Positions 1 to 11,123 of a stretch of 64,000 nucleotides of DNA are shown in pieces (within the stretch, counting starts at the first letter, position 1; each line of letters starts with the position of its first letter). This DNA comes from Penium margaritaceum. Its lineage: Eukaryota; Streptophyta; Zygnematophyceae; Desmidiales; Peniaceae. The stretch covers positions 3,737 through 67,736 of the forward strand of contig SZWC01001179.1 in the NCBI GenBank assembly GCA_023375785.1, read 5' to 3'. The notes under the pieces were generated by a model. The model had not been told where the DNA came from, searched no databases, and saw only the letters and a program-made list of their open reading frames with translations. The translations under genes and the position numbers were made by a program.

Positions 1-347
1 CCATGCCATACCATACCATACCATACCATACCATACCATACCATACCATACCATACAATACCATACCATACCATACCATACGATACCATACCATCCCATA
101 TCAAACCATACCATACCATACAATACACTACCATACCATACTATACGATACCAGACCATACAATACCATACCATACCATACAATACCATACAATGCTATG
201 TCATACCACACAATACCATACCATACCATACAATACCATGCCATACCACACCATACCATACCATACCATACCTTACCATACCATTCCATACCATTCACAT
301 AACATACCATACCATACCATACCATACCGTACCATGCCATACCATTC
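1..347 (+). repeat. CCATA pentanucleotide array, segment 1
   Basis: Tandem CCATA units with scattered point variants (CCACA, CAATA, CGATA, CCATG). The + strand has almost no G. Open frames here translate to PYHTI repeats because five-base units read in threes give a five-residue cycle; they are not genes. The array meets H1 gag sequence near 348-353 with no LTR end, so that junction is a truncation rather than a clean insertion. Confidence 0.97.
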
Positions 348-352
348 CCAAC

Positions 353-975
353 CCAGCCACCGTATTGTGCAGCATAGGCTCGAATTCTCGCCTCACTACA
401 ACTAGGTTGCATGGCTTTGTTGCGCAAGTACTCGGTCACTACCTCATACGTCAAATCCTTGTCCTTCCAACCGCCAAAGACGATAGTCAAAGGACCCCAC
501 CTATAGGTAGCGCGATGAGGAGGATCATGGCCTTCATGTTGGTGTCGATTTCCCTAGTCATTTGGCTCACTTGTTGTAGGAGGCCTTCAAACTGCAAGAG
601 GAAGCCCGGAATCGACTCTCCCTTGCTCACCCTCATCGAAATCACCTCTTGAAGGAAGAAGAGGCCATTTGCAAGAGTCGTTGATTGGTGTACACGTGCA
701 AGCTTCTCATAAGCCTTTGATGCATGTGTGATACCTTAAAGGTCGACTTGTGATGACTCATGCACTGATGTCACAAGATTTGCAAGCGCCATGTCATTTT
801 TGAGACTCCACGCTTGATATCCAGGATCTATTTTTGGATGTTCAACCTCTTCTCCAAGGAACATCTTCAAGGAGCCACGCACCCTCATGAGAATCTCAAA
901 TTGCCATCTCCATAAAGAAAAACCAAACCCTGTGAACTTTGACATCCCACCATTCACCTGCTCGAGAGTGAGCAT
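353..975 (-). pseudogene. gag: H1 gag remnant (copia type, 3'-truncated)
   Basis: On the minus strand the frame from about 975 shows the copia gag N-terminal signature (KFTGFGFSLWRWQFEI). Further on it shows the conserved gag segment ending TIVFGGWKDKDLTYEVVTEY, which aligns by eye with the gag of H3 (MITVVGGWSADELKYPKVAEY). There is a stop after the VDL residues near 736 and a frameshift near 500. The sequence runs directly into the CCATA array before any zinc knuckle, so protease, integrase, RT and the 3' LTR are missing. The start at 975 is chosen because it lies just before the conserved KF.G.GF.LWRW motif; it is not certain. The product would have been the capsid-like shell protein. It is now non-functional. 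Confidence 0.8.
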
Positions 976-1362
976 CGCGAGTGTCGTGATACTGATTCTC
1001 TGCTTCCCTGCTTCTCTCATTTGTTGAGGCCGATGAAGGCTCAGAAAGGCTGTTGTCTGCTACTGGTTTAGAAGGTGCATATTCGTCGCTTACCCCTTGG
1101 TCATTGATCACCTGCAAACAAAGAAGAATGCGCACTAACAAACCCAAGGTCGTGCCTCCAACGGCAAAGCTTGTCTTGGTTAGGGCCCAAGGGTTGTACC
1201 TCCAAGGACAGAACTTATTCTTGGCCCTTGTTCGCTAAGTGCTTACACCCGCCGCTGGAGATGATGGAGTAGATGGAGCTGATGACGCTGGTGGAGGTGA
1301 TGCATCCTGCAAGACAGAGAGGGCAAGAGTGTGCTCAAAAGCATGCCTTACAACTAGTCAGT
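976..1362 (-). other. H1 5' leader between primer site and gag
   Basis: Non-coding stretch between the primer-binding site and the gag remnant on the minus strand. No conserved protein motif is visible. It is longer than the matching leader in H3 (about 50 bp), so it may contain an insertion or an upstream gag extension. Confidence 0.5.
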
Positions 1363-1377
1363 GTGGGCCCATAACCC
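1363..1377 (-). other. H1 primer-binding site, half initiator tRNA-Met
   Basis: The + strand reads GTGGGCCCATAACCC, identical to the anticodon stem-loop of plant initiator tRNA-Met as I know it. Read on the element's own (minus) strand it is the complement, as needed for a tRNA primer cut in the anticodon loop. It lies 2 nt from the inner LTR edge. Confidence 0.8.
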
Positions 1378-1379
1378 TT

Positions 1380-2150
1380 TGTCAACCTGCCTGAGGCGAC
1401 GGTCTAGAAAACGGGTTCCGACACAATGGTTCCGGCCAACCGCTCTTGGTATTGCAACCAAGAGAGGATATCCTCCTCAGAGCCAAGGTTCCACACTGAG
1501 CAGTTCATAGGAATCACTTCCTTGCACTTTGTCCTTAGGACCTGGTCACTTTCGCGCGAGGAGCAAACTCTTCGGGCTTAGACCAACCAATGCTTCTTTA
1601 GTGTCTGCCTCTGGTGGATAGCTCTATTAAGAGTCTCAAAGGTAAGAATTGTACTCAATGACAAGTGATTGACAGGTTCTTATAGTCCTAGAACCAGCCG
1701 GTAGCTTGGGCGCGCAGTGGCTCCTTGGAAAAGCCACTTTGGCCGCAATCTGGATTGCGTCATATCCCCTGCCTACATGGCGCTCCAGGTGACCGCCAAG
1801 TGATGCCGACCACCAAGAAGGACCTTGGAATGTTCTAAGATGTCTCTTAGAACCTTCCTGTCCCCCGTTTGGTCACAAAAGAAATTAGTCACCGGGCTGG
1901 GATTTGACCAAGTGTTCTCTCGCTCCAGAGACTAACTCTGGAACATCTAAGCCACAAGGAGTTGTCCTAGGTATTATCTGCTAGCTATACTATCCAGATT
2001 AGACCAAGGGGACCTGCTCCAAAGGAGCAGTACATGCCTTGTCTATCTGGACCAGACTTAGGCGACTTACTCCAAGGGAGTAGTGCATGCCTAGTCCATC
2101 CTGTGCCTGTCCAACTATCAGCCATGGACAAGGAGCATATCAGGTCAACA
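1380..2150 (-). mobile_element. H1 5' LTR
   Basis: Bounded on the + strand by TGTCAACC at 1380 and GGTCAACA at 2150, which gives TG...CA ends in either orientation and near-inverted termini. The inner edge is 2 nt from the half-tRNA primer site and the outer edge is next to CCATA array. At 771 bp it is in the size range of the H3 LTRs. No partner LTR remains in the window, so the boundaries rest on termini and the primer-site position. No coding sequence is seen in it. Confidence 0.65.
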
Positions 2151-2313
2151 ACCATCCGATACCAAACCACACCATATCATACCATACCATCTTATACCAA
2201 ATCATACCATAACATACCATACCATACCATACCATACCATACCATACCATACCATACCATACCATGATATGCCTTGCCATGCTACACCATACCATTCCAT
2301 ACCATACCATAAC
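2151..2313 (+). repeat. CCATA array, segment 2
   Basis: Short array segment between H1 and H2. It includes the landmark ATGATATGCCTTGCC at about 2264, which recurs in the long arrays near 17119, 59401, 59979, 60864 and 62400. Confidence 0.95.
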
Positions 2314-3301
2314 TGTTGAAAAATTGCCCCTCCGCATGCCCAACTGCGGCGCCAGGATGCGCTGACGAGCTGCCAAAAAGTGAAAACTCTAGTCGGACGG
2401 ATGTGGCGATTGAACAATTGCTCGGATCCTAACATGGAGGATTGCCCCTTATGGTTGACAAATCGCTGAATCCGGTGGAAGTTGTTTTGCCAGAAAGCGG
2501 ACAAGTATCGTGGGAGATATGGCCTTCCAAAGTTGGGGTGTGCGAAGCGACTCTGGGAGCCGGCTACGACTCGAAATTCGGTGGATAATGCACCGGATTG
2601 AGTAACAAAAACACCATATGGAGAGATTGATCCGAAAGGCCTGCCAAGGCGTCTAGTGGATAATCCACATGATCAAGTGGATCATCCACCGGATCCAGTA
2701 GTGCGGGTTGTTACTAGGGGACTTGGTAAAGTTATGGCTCGACATCCGAAACTTAGTAGTGTATTTTCTTACTCAGGGACTTCGTCAAAATTCTCAATGC
2801 AGGTTCGCGGATAGGTTTTGAACCTCGTCACACCCCATCACCAAACTCGACCCAAAAGTGGGTAGGTGCGTAGAAATAGTGTAGGGGATCCCTACACCAT
2901 GTACAAATTGACCTGCGCCTTGGGAAAGGCGCTTTGCACATGAAAGAAGGCACCACGGTGTCTACGAGCCATTGGGACGTTAGGTGTTTCCGTGGTGGGT
3001 GAGACCTGCGCTTTGGCAAGGATAACTTGAGCTATGCTTGGCCACATCGTGCGCCGTTTGGTGCGTTGGAAAGCTCGTGACTAGCCCTCTAATTGTTGTG
3101 ATCATGTGCATATTCACAAACTAACGCAAAACGACGTTATTCCCTTCGCAAAATGACAGTCTCCAAATTCCTACTCACATAGCGTGAGGCGACAAGAAAG
3201 CTCACGCTCAGTCTGAGATTCGCCCAAAACCAGTAAACGTGAACCAATGTATTCTATCAGACTAACGTTGGGACTGCATCCACGGGGATCTCATCCTGGT
3301 A
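2314..3301 (+). repeat. H2 5' LTR
   Basis: Starts TGTTGAAAAATTG and aligns along its length with 7670-8655. Shared blocks include GGTGGAAGTTGTTTTG, GGATCCAGTAGTGCGG, TGTAGGGGAYCCCTACACCATG and the final GGATCTCATCCT. No gene is visible within it. The ACCATGTACAAATTGACC region is non-coding. Confidence 0.9.
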
Positions 3302-3303
3302 AA

Positions 3304-3318
3304 GGGTTATGGGCGCAC
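3304..3318 (+). other. H2 primer-binding site, half initiator tRNA-Met
   Basis: GGGTTATGGGCGCAC lies 2 nt after the 5' LTR. It differs at one position from the perfect complement of the initiator tRNA-Met anticodon arm that is present in H1 and H3. Confidence 0.75.
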
Positions 3319-3422
3319 AGGTATAAACGTCTCCAACATTCACGTCTTTCGCAGCGCATGGGATCGTCAACTTGGACGCCGCCGTGAAGTTCTGAGAACT
3401 CGTCGGAGTAGCAACTGTGCAT

Positions 3423-4403
3423 ATGGCATAGAAGGAGACGCAGCCCATTCAGAAGTATGCAGGCGGCCTGGGCTTTCGGCTATGGAGGTGGCCGTTTGAC
3501 TTGCACCTCTCGCATAAGGGGCTACTAGATGTCATGTTCGAGAACGAGGTGCTCACAAAGGCGACTGCTACAAACGCGGAGAAGCGGGCCTTCCGAAAGA
3601 AGAACACGGAGGTGCTCATACTCTTGGTGACCAGGATGGCTGATTTGTGAGGGGCCTACATCCAAGGGTGCAAGCTAGCAGCCAAAGCTTGGCAAAAGCT
3701 GTACGGCATCCACCAATCCAAGTTGCTCGCAAACAAAATCTTTGCAATGAAGCAACTCCTTAACGTGAGAATCGAAGAGGGAGATGATATCATCTTTGCA
3801 ATGCAGCAGTTCAAGTCGCTCGTCTCCCAATGCAATGACGTGGGATGGAAGACCGACACGCAAGTGCAGGTGATGGCTCTCCTCATGGCCCTACCTAAAA
3901 GTTGGGGCCCACTCATTACTATCCTTGGAGGATGGTCGGAGGACAAGCTCACCTATGGCGCGGTCGTACAGTACATCGGCAATGAGGAGGAACGACAGAG
4001 CTGCGTGGAGTCCTCGTCTTCCTCATCAGCCCTTGTCACCAAAACACGGGGTCGCGGAAGCGAGGGCCGAGGGAGTGGCAGAAAGGGCGGCGGTAAAATG
4101 GGCGCCAAGAAAGGTGCCTGTCGCAATTGCGGCAAAGCGGATCATTGGGCCGGTGAGTGCCCGGAGGAGGCAAAGACCGGCGGCAGAAACAACAAGGGCA
4201 AGTCGCTCCTCAACAGCAACAAGAACCACTTCCTCAAGAAGGCCAATAGGTGGTGCCTAGATTCCGGGGCCGAGGAGCACACCCAAGTCAAGAAGGTGGC
4301 GTTTGTCACCTACGAGAAGTCCTTCAAATCAATGGTGGTCGCGAATGACAAAGTCGAGCCGGCGGCTCGCCACCTACTTGCAACATGTCCCCGGCCTGGC
4401 TGA
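3423..4403 (+). pseudogene. gag: H2 gag and start of protease, with stops
   Basis: The frame from ATG 3423 gives a gag with the LWRWPFD motif (compare LWRWQFE in H1), the conserved TILGGWSEDKLTYG segment and a CCHC zinc knuckle, CRNCGKADHWAGEC, that would bind RNA during packaging. The protease active-site motif DSGAEEHT follows, with the catalytic Asp at 4260. Stops interrupt codon 3 (TAG, 3429) and 3648 (TGA). The frame ends at 4403 inside protease. Gag assembles the virus-like particle and protease cleaves gag-pol. This copy cannot make a full product. Confidence 0.85.
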
Positions 4404-5512
4404 CATCCTAAGCATTAGCCGCTTCACACACAGGGGATATGAGGTGCTCTTCCGCAGGAAAGGCGCAGTGGTGCGCATCGACGGCGACAACGAGGTTCTA
4501 CTGGAGGCAAAGTGCAAGAGCGGTCTCTAAATCGTGGACACCAAGGTGGTCCCCGCGGCATCCAACGCAATAGATTCATAAAAGCACATCGTCAACATGG
4601 CTAGGGAGGAAGCGCTGATCTGGAGCTCTGGCATCGACGATTGGGGCATTCGGCGCCCGCAACCGTTAAGAAGATGGCAAAGCGTGACATGGTGTGTGGC
4701 CTCGTCATCAAAGGTGTAGACGCGGCACCAGACGTAGTAGTGCACAAAAAGTCCCAGCCTTGCATTTAGGACAAGGTGCGGGGCAAGCCTTTGAATGATA
4801 ACGAGGCTGCACAAAGGACCTACTGGAGGTCGTGCACAGCAACGTGTGTGGATCGTTCAAAAGACCGTCAAATGGCGGTTTGAGATACTTCATCACCGTT
4901 ATTAATGACTACACCAAGAAGCTCTATGAGTACTTCACGAAGCGGAAAGGCGAGGTCCTAGACCGGCTAAAGGAGTATGTTGCAGCAGTGGAGAGGCAGA
5001 CTGGCTGGAAGGTTAGAGGGCTACACAACGACAATGGCGGAGAGTACGTGGGCTGTAGCGGTTGGATGAAGCAGCAGGAAATCAAGTGGTAACCCACTAC
5101 ACCGTATTTGCCATAGTCCAACAAAGTGGTAAAGCGAGAGAACCAGATGCTGCTCAATATGGTACGGACCATGCTTGTGGATTTGGGGTTGCCATAAGGG
5201 TTCTACGTAGAGGCTGTACGTACAGCGATCTACATCATCAACCTCACCCTAACAATGAAGGTGAAGGGCAAGGGCGGCTGGAAGAAATCGCAAGAGGTTT
5301 GGAGCGGGAGCAAGCCAAATGTGGCGCACCTAAAGGTGCTCGAGTGCAAGGCGCACGCGATGGTGCAGGCGGCGCAACGACACGACAACAAGCTGGAATC
5401 GCCGGCAAAGCCGTGCTTGTTCCTCAGTTATGAGAGCGCACAAAAGGCGTATCTGCTCTGGGACATGCGCACACAAGAAATCATCCGCATCCGTGACGTT
5501 GAGTTTGACTAG
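4404..5512 (+). pseudogene. pol: H2 integrase remnant
   Basis: Frames around 4430-4530 carry the gag-pre-integrase segment. Frame 4832-5092 carries the integrase core: GGLRYFITVINDYTKK and the NDNGGEY motif with the second catalytic Asp. The first motif reads HSNVCGSF where H3 has HTDVCGPF, so the first catalytic Asp is Asn. The C-terminal part continues in another frame at 5255-5512 (KPNVAHLKVLECKAHAMVQ, the GCVAH region). At least two frameshifts and several stops are present. Confidence 0.82.
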
Positions 5513-7658
5513 CAGCAAAGCTTTAGCAGCAGCAACAACGACATGAGCGTCCGGAACACTCCAAAACAAGGGGAGTGGTTCCAGCTCCTTCACTACAAGG
5601 AGGAGTCGGCAGACGCGGCAGTCGATGATGCAGCGTTGGAGCGCGGCGGTGCAGCAGGTACGGTAGCTGATGCGGAGGACTCCAATGAGGATGTAGGTGG
5701 GCTAGAGATGCGTCGGAATCATCTGTCAAAGGAGGCACTACGGGTGCCGAACCTCGCACTCTCGGCACAGTTCGCGTCGGGCGTCAGAGAAAAATACTCC
5801 AGACGCGCCGCCTGTCCTGTTGATGGTTCACTAGAGCGGGAGGGATCCTCAGGGAACCATCCGGTCGATGATTCACTGGAGCGGGCTGAGTTGGAAGGAT
5901 CGCACTACAGCAACGAGACGCCGCCAAGACTGCCGCGCCGCAGCGTAAGGCAGCGGAGAGCTGGTAAGCGTTTTGATACAAGCACCGGTCGATGGATCCG
6001 CATGACACGGTGCATGCTGGCTGCATCAACGGAACCGACAACCGTGTAAGAGGCGCTTGCGCAGCCCGAGGGGAGCAGTGGGATGCCGCCATCAAGTCGG
6101 AGCTGACGTCCATTACTGAAAATGACACGTGGCAACTGGTTGACAGGACGAAAGACGCCGAGGTCATCCCAAGGTCATCGGCTCCAAGTAGGTCTTCAAG
6201 ACCAAGTTCACAAATGAAGGAAGTACAAGGTGCAACTTGTGGCAAAGGGGTACGCACAGCATGAGGGCAAACACTACGATGAGGCGTTCGCCCCCGTCGC
6301 CAAGTTGACAAGCATCCGGGCGATCCTTGCGATGGCGGCCGCGAAGGACATGGAGCTCTACCAAATGGACGTAAAGACAGCCTTCCTTAATGGCATCATC
6401 AACAAGGAAATCTACATGGAGGTGTTGGAGGGGGTAGAGGCGCCGGAGGGCAAGGTGTACAAGCTGCGGAAGTCCTTGTACGTGCCAAAGCAATCGCCCT
6501 AATGTGGGTACCAACATATGGATAGCTTCATGGCACAACTCGGCTTCAAGCGCTGTGAGGCGGATCATAGTGTGTATGCGCGGCGTAGTAAAAAACTCCA
6601 TGAGATTGGCGTACTTTACGTGGACGATCTCATCTTGTGCTCCTCACACCTGCCCAGTCTACAACAACTGAAGAGCAGCTCAGCAGCAGGTTCCAGATGT
6701 CAAACATGAGGGAGCTAGAGTTCTACCTTAAGGTGAGCATTACGCAGAACCGGAGGGCGCGCACGCTTGAGCTGGGACAAGCCAAATACGTGGCCAAGGT
6801 ATTGAAGCGGTATGACATGGAGGACTGCAAACCAGTATGCAATCCAGTCTCCACGACCTTTGAACTGGATACGGTCATGGCGCCGCAAACAAAAGAAGAG
6901 CGGGAGGATATGACGGGGGTGCCCTACCAATAGGCGCTAGGCAACCTCATGTTTCCCATGGTGGCGACTCCACCGGGCATGGCATACGTGGTCGGCCAAG
7001 TGAGCAGGTATGTGGCTGATCCAGGGCAACTACACTGGTACGCGGTCAAGCGCATACTCCGCTACCTACAGGCAACACGGCACGCGCGCCTAAGGTTTGA
7101 CGAAAAAGGGCAGGCGGACCCTCTGCGCCTGGTTTGCTACACTGATGTACATTATGTTGGCGATGTGGACAAGCGGAAGTCAACATCCAGCTACGTGTTC
7201 TTCCTCGCTCGTGCAGTGGTCTCATGGTGCAGCACAAAGCAATACTGCGTTGCCACCTCCGTAGTGGAAGCGGAGTACATCGTGCTGGCCAAGGCGGTCA
7301 AGGAGGCGGTGTCGCTCCGCATGTTGTTAGAGGAGCTAGGCGTGTCACAGCAGGAGCCAACGGTGGTGCAAGAGGCCAACACCGGCTCCATCTCGCTGAC
7401 CAACAACCCGACGCAGTACAAGAGGAAAAAGCACATCGACGTGTATTACCACTACGCACAGGACATGGTCGAGAAGGGGTAGGTGGTGCTAGAGCGCTGC
7501 AGCATACACAACATGCTTGCTGATTGCTTGACCAAAGCGCAACCCGCGGACTGGCACACAATGAGCGTGGCCGCGCTTGGGATGACCAACTATGATGGGT
7601 TGGAGGGTGCAGGGGAAGATGAGTACGAGCAAGCTCAAGCAGCGCTCATGGCAGGTAC
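5513..7658 (+). pseudogene. pol: H2 linker, reverse transcriptase and RNase H remnant
   Basis: After a hydrophilic linker (5543-6049) the RT begins near 6085 (KSELTSITENDTWQLVD). It includes LVAKGYAQHEGKHYDEAFAPVAK, MDVKTAFLNG and the polymerase motif YVDDL near 6620. RNase H follows at 6949-7482, with CYTDVHYVGDVDKRKSTS and VEAEY. The final segment from 7483 keeps MLADCLTKAQ. Stops at 6500, 6709 and 7481 and frameshifts break it. The start of the next LTR follows the polypurine tract. Confidence 0.85.
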
Positions 7659-7669
7659 AAGGGGGAGAA
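7659..7669 (+). other. H2 polypurine tract
   Basis: AAGGGGGAGAA directly precedes the 3' LTR, the usual place for plus-strand DNA priming. Confidence 0.75.
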
Positions 7670-8655
7670 TATTGAAAAATAAAACCTCCGTATACCCAAG
7701 TGCGACGCCGAGAGGCATCGACGAGCTGCAAGAAAGTGAAAGCCCCGCTCCGGCGGATCCAGAGCCTCAAAAAATTCTTGGATCCTAAAATGGATAGTAG
7801 CTCCTTACGGTTGACAAGTCGCTGAGTCCGGTGGAAGTTGTTTTGTCGGAATCAGACAAGTATGGATGGAGATATGGCCTTTTAAAGTTGGGGTGTGCAC
7901 AGCAATTGTGGGGGCTGGCTGTGGCTCACAATCCGGTGGATAATCGACCGCATTGAGTCACAAAAGATACCATCTGGAGAAATTGCTCCGGAAGGCCTGC
8001 CGAGGCGTCCGGTGGATAATACACCTGATCAGGTGGATCATCCACCAGATCCAGTAGTGCGGATTATTACTTGGGCACAGCCAAAATCATGGCTCAACGT
8101 CCAAAACCCAGAAGTACCTTTTATTACTCAGGGAAAGTCAAAATTCTGACTGCAGGTCCATGGACAGGTTTCAAACCTCGTCACACCCCATGACCAAACT
8201 CAACCCAAACGTGGGTAGGGTGTGTGGAAACAGTGTAGGGGACCCCTACACCATGTGCAAGTGGACCTCCGCCTAGGGAAAGGCGCTTCGCACATGAAGG
8301 AAGGCGCCACGGCGTGCGCGCGCCATGGAGGCATTGGGCGTTTCTATGGTGGATGAGACCTGCGCTTCAGCAAGCATAGCTTGACCTATGCTTGGCTGAA
8401 TTGCGCGTAGTTTAGTACATTGGAAAGCTCATGACTAGTCCTCTACATGTTGTGATCATTTTCATGTTCAACAACTAACGCAAAACCACGTTATTCTCTT
8501 CGGAAACTGACAATCTCTAAATTCCTAGTCACATAGCGTGAGGCGACCAGCAAGCTCACGCTCACTCTCAGGTTCGCCCAAAACCAGTAGACGTGAACCA
8601 ATAGAGTCTATCAGACCAACGTTCGGACCGGATCCACGCGGATCTCATCCTCACA
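7670..8655 (+). repeat. H2 3' LTR
   Basis: Aligns with 2314-3301. Its first two bases are TA rather than TG. It ends TCACA against CCATA array. The two LTRs are visibly diverged, with many substitutions and some indels, so the insertion is old. Confidence 0.9.
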
Positions 8656-10345
8656 ATACCAAACCATACCATACCATACCATACCATACCATCCCATACC
8701 ATACCATACCATACCATACCATGCTATACCATACCATATCATACCATATCGTACCATACTATACAATACCATACCATACAATACTAAGATATCATTCCAT
8801 ACCATACCATGCCATACCAAACCATACCATACAATACCATACCATACCATGCCATACGCGAACACACCATACAAGACACAGGCACACCATATCCTACTAT
8901 ACCATACCATACCATACCATACCATACCATACCATTCTATGCCATTCCATACCATACCATACCATACCATATTAAACGATACCATATCATAACATACCAT
9001 ACCATCTCATACCCTACCATACCATACCATACCATACCATACCAGAGCATACCATACCATACCATACCATGCCATATCATACCATACCTTACCATACCAT
9101 ACCATAGCATACCATAAGATGTCGTACAACACCACACCATACCATACCATACCATGTTATGCAATACCATACCATACCATACCATACCGTAACGTACCAT
9201 CAAGACCATACCATGCTGTGCCATACCATAACATACCATACCATACCACACCACCCGACACCACACAATGCCATACCATTCCTTACCATACAAAACCATA
9301 CCATACCATACCATACCATGCTTTGTCATACCATACCATATTGTACCGTGCCATAGCATACAAAACCATTTCATACGATTGCACATTATAGCATACCATA
9401 CAATGCCAAACTATACCATATCGTATTATACTAGATATGGCATACCCTAGCATACCATACCACACCATACCATACCATACAATACCATACAAAACCAAGT
9501 CATACCAAACCATACCATACCATACCACACCATACCATACCATACCATACCATTTTACCTACACAGGACCATACCTTACCATACCATACCTTACCATACC
9601 ATATCCCACGATACCATGCAATACCATACCATATCATACCATACCATACCATACCATACCATACCATACCATACCATACCATACCATAGCATACCATACC
9701 ATACCATAGTATACCATGACATGTCATACCATACCATACCATACCCTACCATATGATACCATGCCATATCATACCATACCATACCATACCAAACCATACC
9801 ACACCATACCATATCATACCATACTATACCATACCATACCATGTCATACCATTCCTTGCCGTACCATACTATAGAATACCATCCTATACAATACCAAACC
9901 ATACGATACGATACCATACCATACCATACCATACCATACCACACCACACCAAACCATATCATACCATACCATACCGTACGGTAATGTACTGTACTATACC
10001 ATACCTAACCAAACCATACCATACCATACAATGCTAAACCATACCATACCATACCATGCCATACCATAACATACCATATGTACCAAATCATACCATACCA
10101 TACCATACCATACCATACCATACCATACCATACCATACCATACCATACCGTACCATACCATACGATACCATACCACACCACACCACACCACACCACACCA
10201 TACCATACCATACCATACCATACCATACCATATCAAACCATACTATACCATATCAAACCATACCGTACCAAGTCATACCACACCAAACCATACTCTACAT
10301 ACCATACCATGCCATACTATACCATACCATAGCATATGATTGCAC
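8656..10345 (+). repeat. CCATA array, segment 3
   Basis: About 1.7 kb of degenerate CCATA units. Landmarks inside it are ACACAGGCACACC (about 8877), TAACGTACCATCAAGACC (about 9190), ACGATTGCAC (about 9376), TTTTACCTACACAGG (about 9553), CGTACGGTAATGTACTG (about 9975) and ATATGATTGCAC, where H3 is inserted (10334-10345). Confidence 0.96.
10341..10345 (+). repeat. H3 target-site duplication, left copy
   Basis: TGCAC, repeated exactly at 16033-16037 on the other side of H3. Joining the flanks restores a motif seen uninterrupted at 17698 and 62828. Confidence 0.93.
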
Positions 10346-11071
10346 TGTTGGTTCTAGTGGGTGTGGAGGCACCCTCATGCCTAGCTCTTACATATACACG
10401 CTACCAAGGTTTGGACAGCCAATGGACACCATTGGTGAAGAGAGTGGAGCACAAGGATCACGGATGTGAGTGGGCAGAACACGTCGCATTAAGTATATCT
10501 GAATCGAAACACGTTGTTGTTACTTATCATAGTAAGATTACATCAGAATCTTATAGCCTATGATCTTAGCTTTCCAATGCACCCAAACACGCCGAAATCG
10601 GAGCAGTAGAGCCCTTGCTATGGCCGTCGAAGTAATCCTTGGTGGAGCCGAGCTGCCCATCATGCCCACGAACAGGAGTGACGGGAGGCGCTTCGATGGT
10701 GGCCTGTCGAAGCGCCCTTCCTGTCATCCCATCGTGGGGAGGGGCATGCCTTGGTCCAGGGGACCATCCACATTCATTCCTTCATGGCCCATGTGCCTTT
10801 GGAGCCCATTGGAGACGAACTAGGATCACTGACGGTGGATTATCCTGCCACCTATTGCGGGTACCAAATTCCACACGCCCAACACCTGATTTTCGGGCTA
10901 GGCAAACTTTCTGAATACATACTCAAATAAAGCATGTCAAAGCTTGATCCTGCATAGAAAAATTAAAAGAATCCAAATCTAAAGTCAGATCAGGTGTTCA
11001 ATCACTCCTCAGTGGTCAAACCAGGGAGTACGATCAACGGCACTCATGGTAAGGGACACACAATGTCAACA
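10346..11071 (-). repeat. H3 3' LTR
   Basis: Aligns with 15303-16032 over its length. Shared blocks include CTAGTGGGTGTGGAGGCACC, GATCTTAGCTTTCCAA and CATCGTGGGGAGGGGCATGCC. The outer end reads TGTTGG on the + strand. A few dozen differences from the 5' LTR are visible. No gene is seen within it. Confidence 0.93.
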
Positions 11072-11084
11072 ATCTCCTCCTTGC
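11072..11084 (-). other. H3 polypurine tract
   Basis: On the minus strand GCAAGGAGGAGAT abuts the 3' LTR start TGTTGACA. Confidence 0.75.
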
Positions 11085-11123
11085 ACCGCAGCCTTGATGC
11101 CCTATCCCGAGAGCTGTAGCATT

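Larger units (their letters stand above)
2314..8655 (+). mobile_element. H2, complete but decayed copia retrotransposon with half-tRNA priming
   Basis: A 6.3 kb element with two related LTRs (2314-3301 and 7670-8655), a primer site, gag, protease, integrase, RT and RNase H in copia order, and a polypurine tract. Flanks are CCATA array on both sides. The 5-bp flanks are ATAAC (2309-2313) and ATACC (8656-8660), which could be a target duplication with one change. Coding regions hold many stops and frame breaks, so it is not autonomous. Confidence 0.9.

Noticed and set aside
1-347. CRISPR-like or telomeric array
   Set aside because: Units are contiguous 5-mers with no spacers, so not CRISPR. 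The unit differs from TTTAGGG or TTAGGG, so not telomeric.
1111-1147. Possible 3' splice site (pyrimidine-rich stretch then CAG) in the H1 leader on the minus strand
   Set aside because: Only a weak motif match in one copy; H3 has a much shorter leader without it.
8538-10332. Long open frames with PYHTI or WYGMV repeats in the arrays, up to 257 codons
   Set aside because: A pentamer without stop words in most frames gives such frames on both strands. There is no start context, no codon bias and no conservation beyond the repeat.
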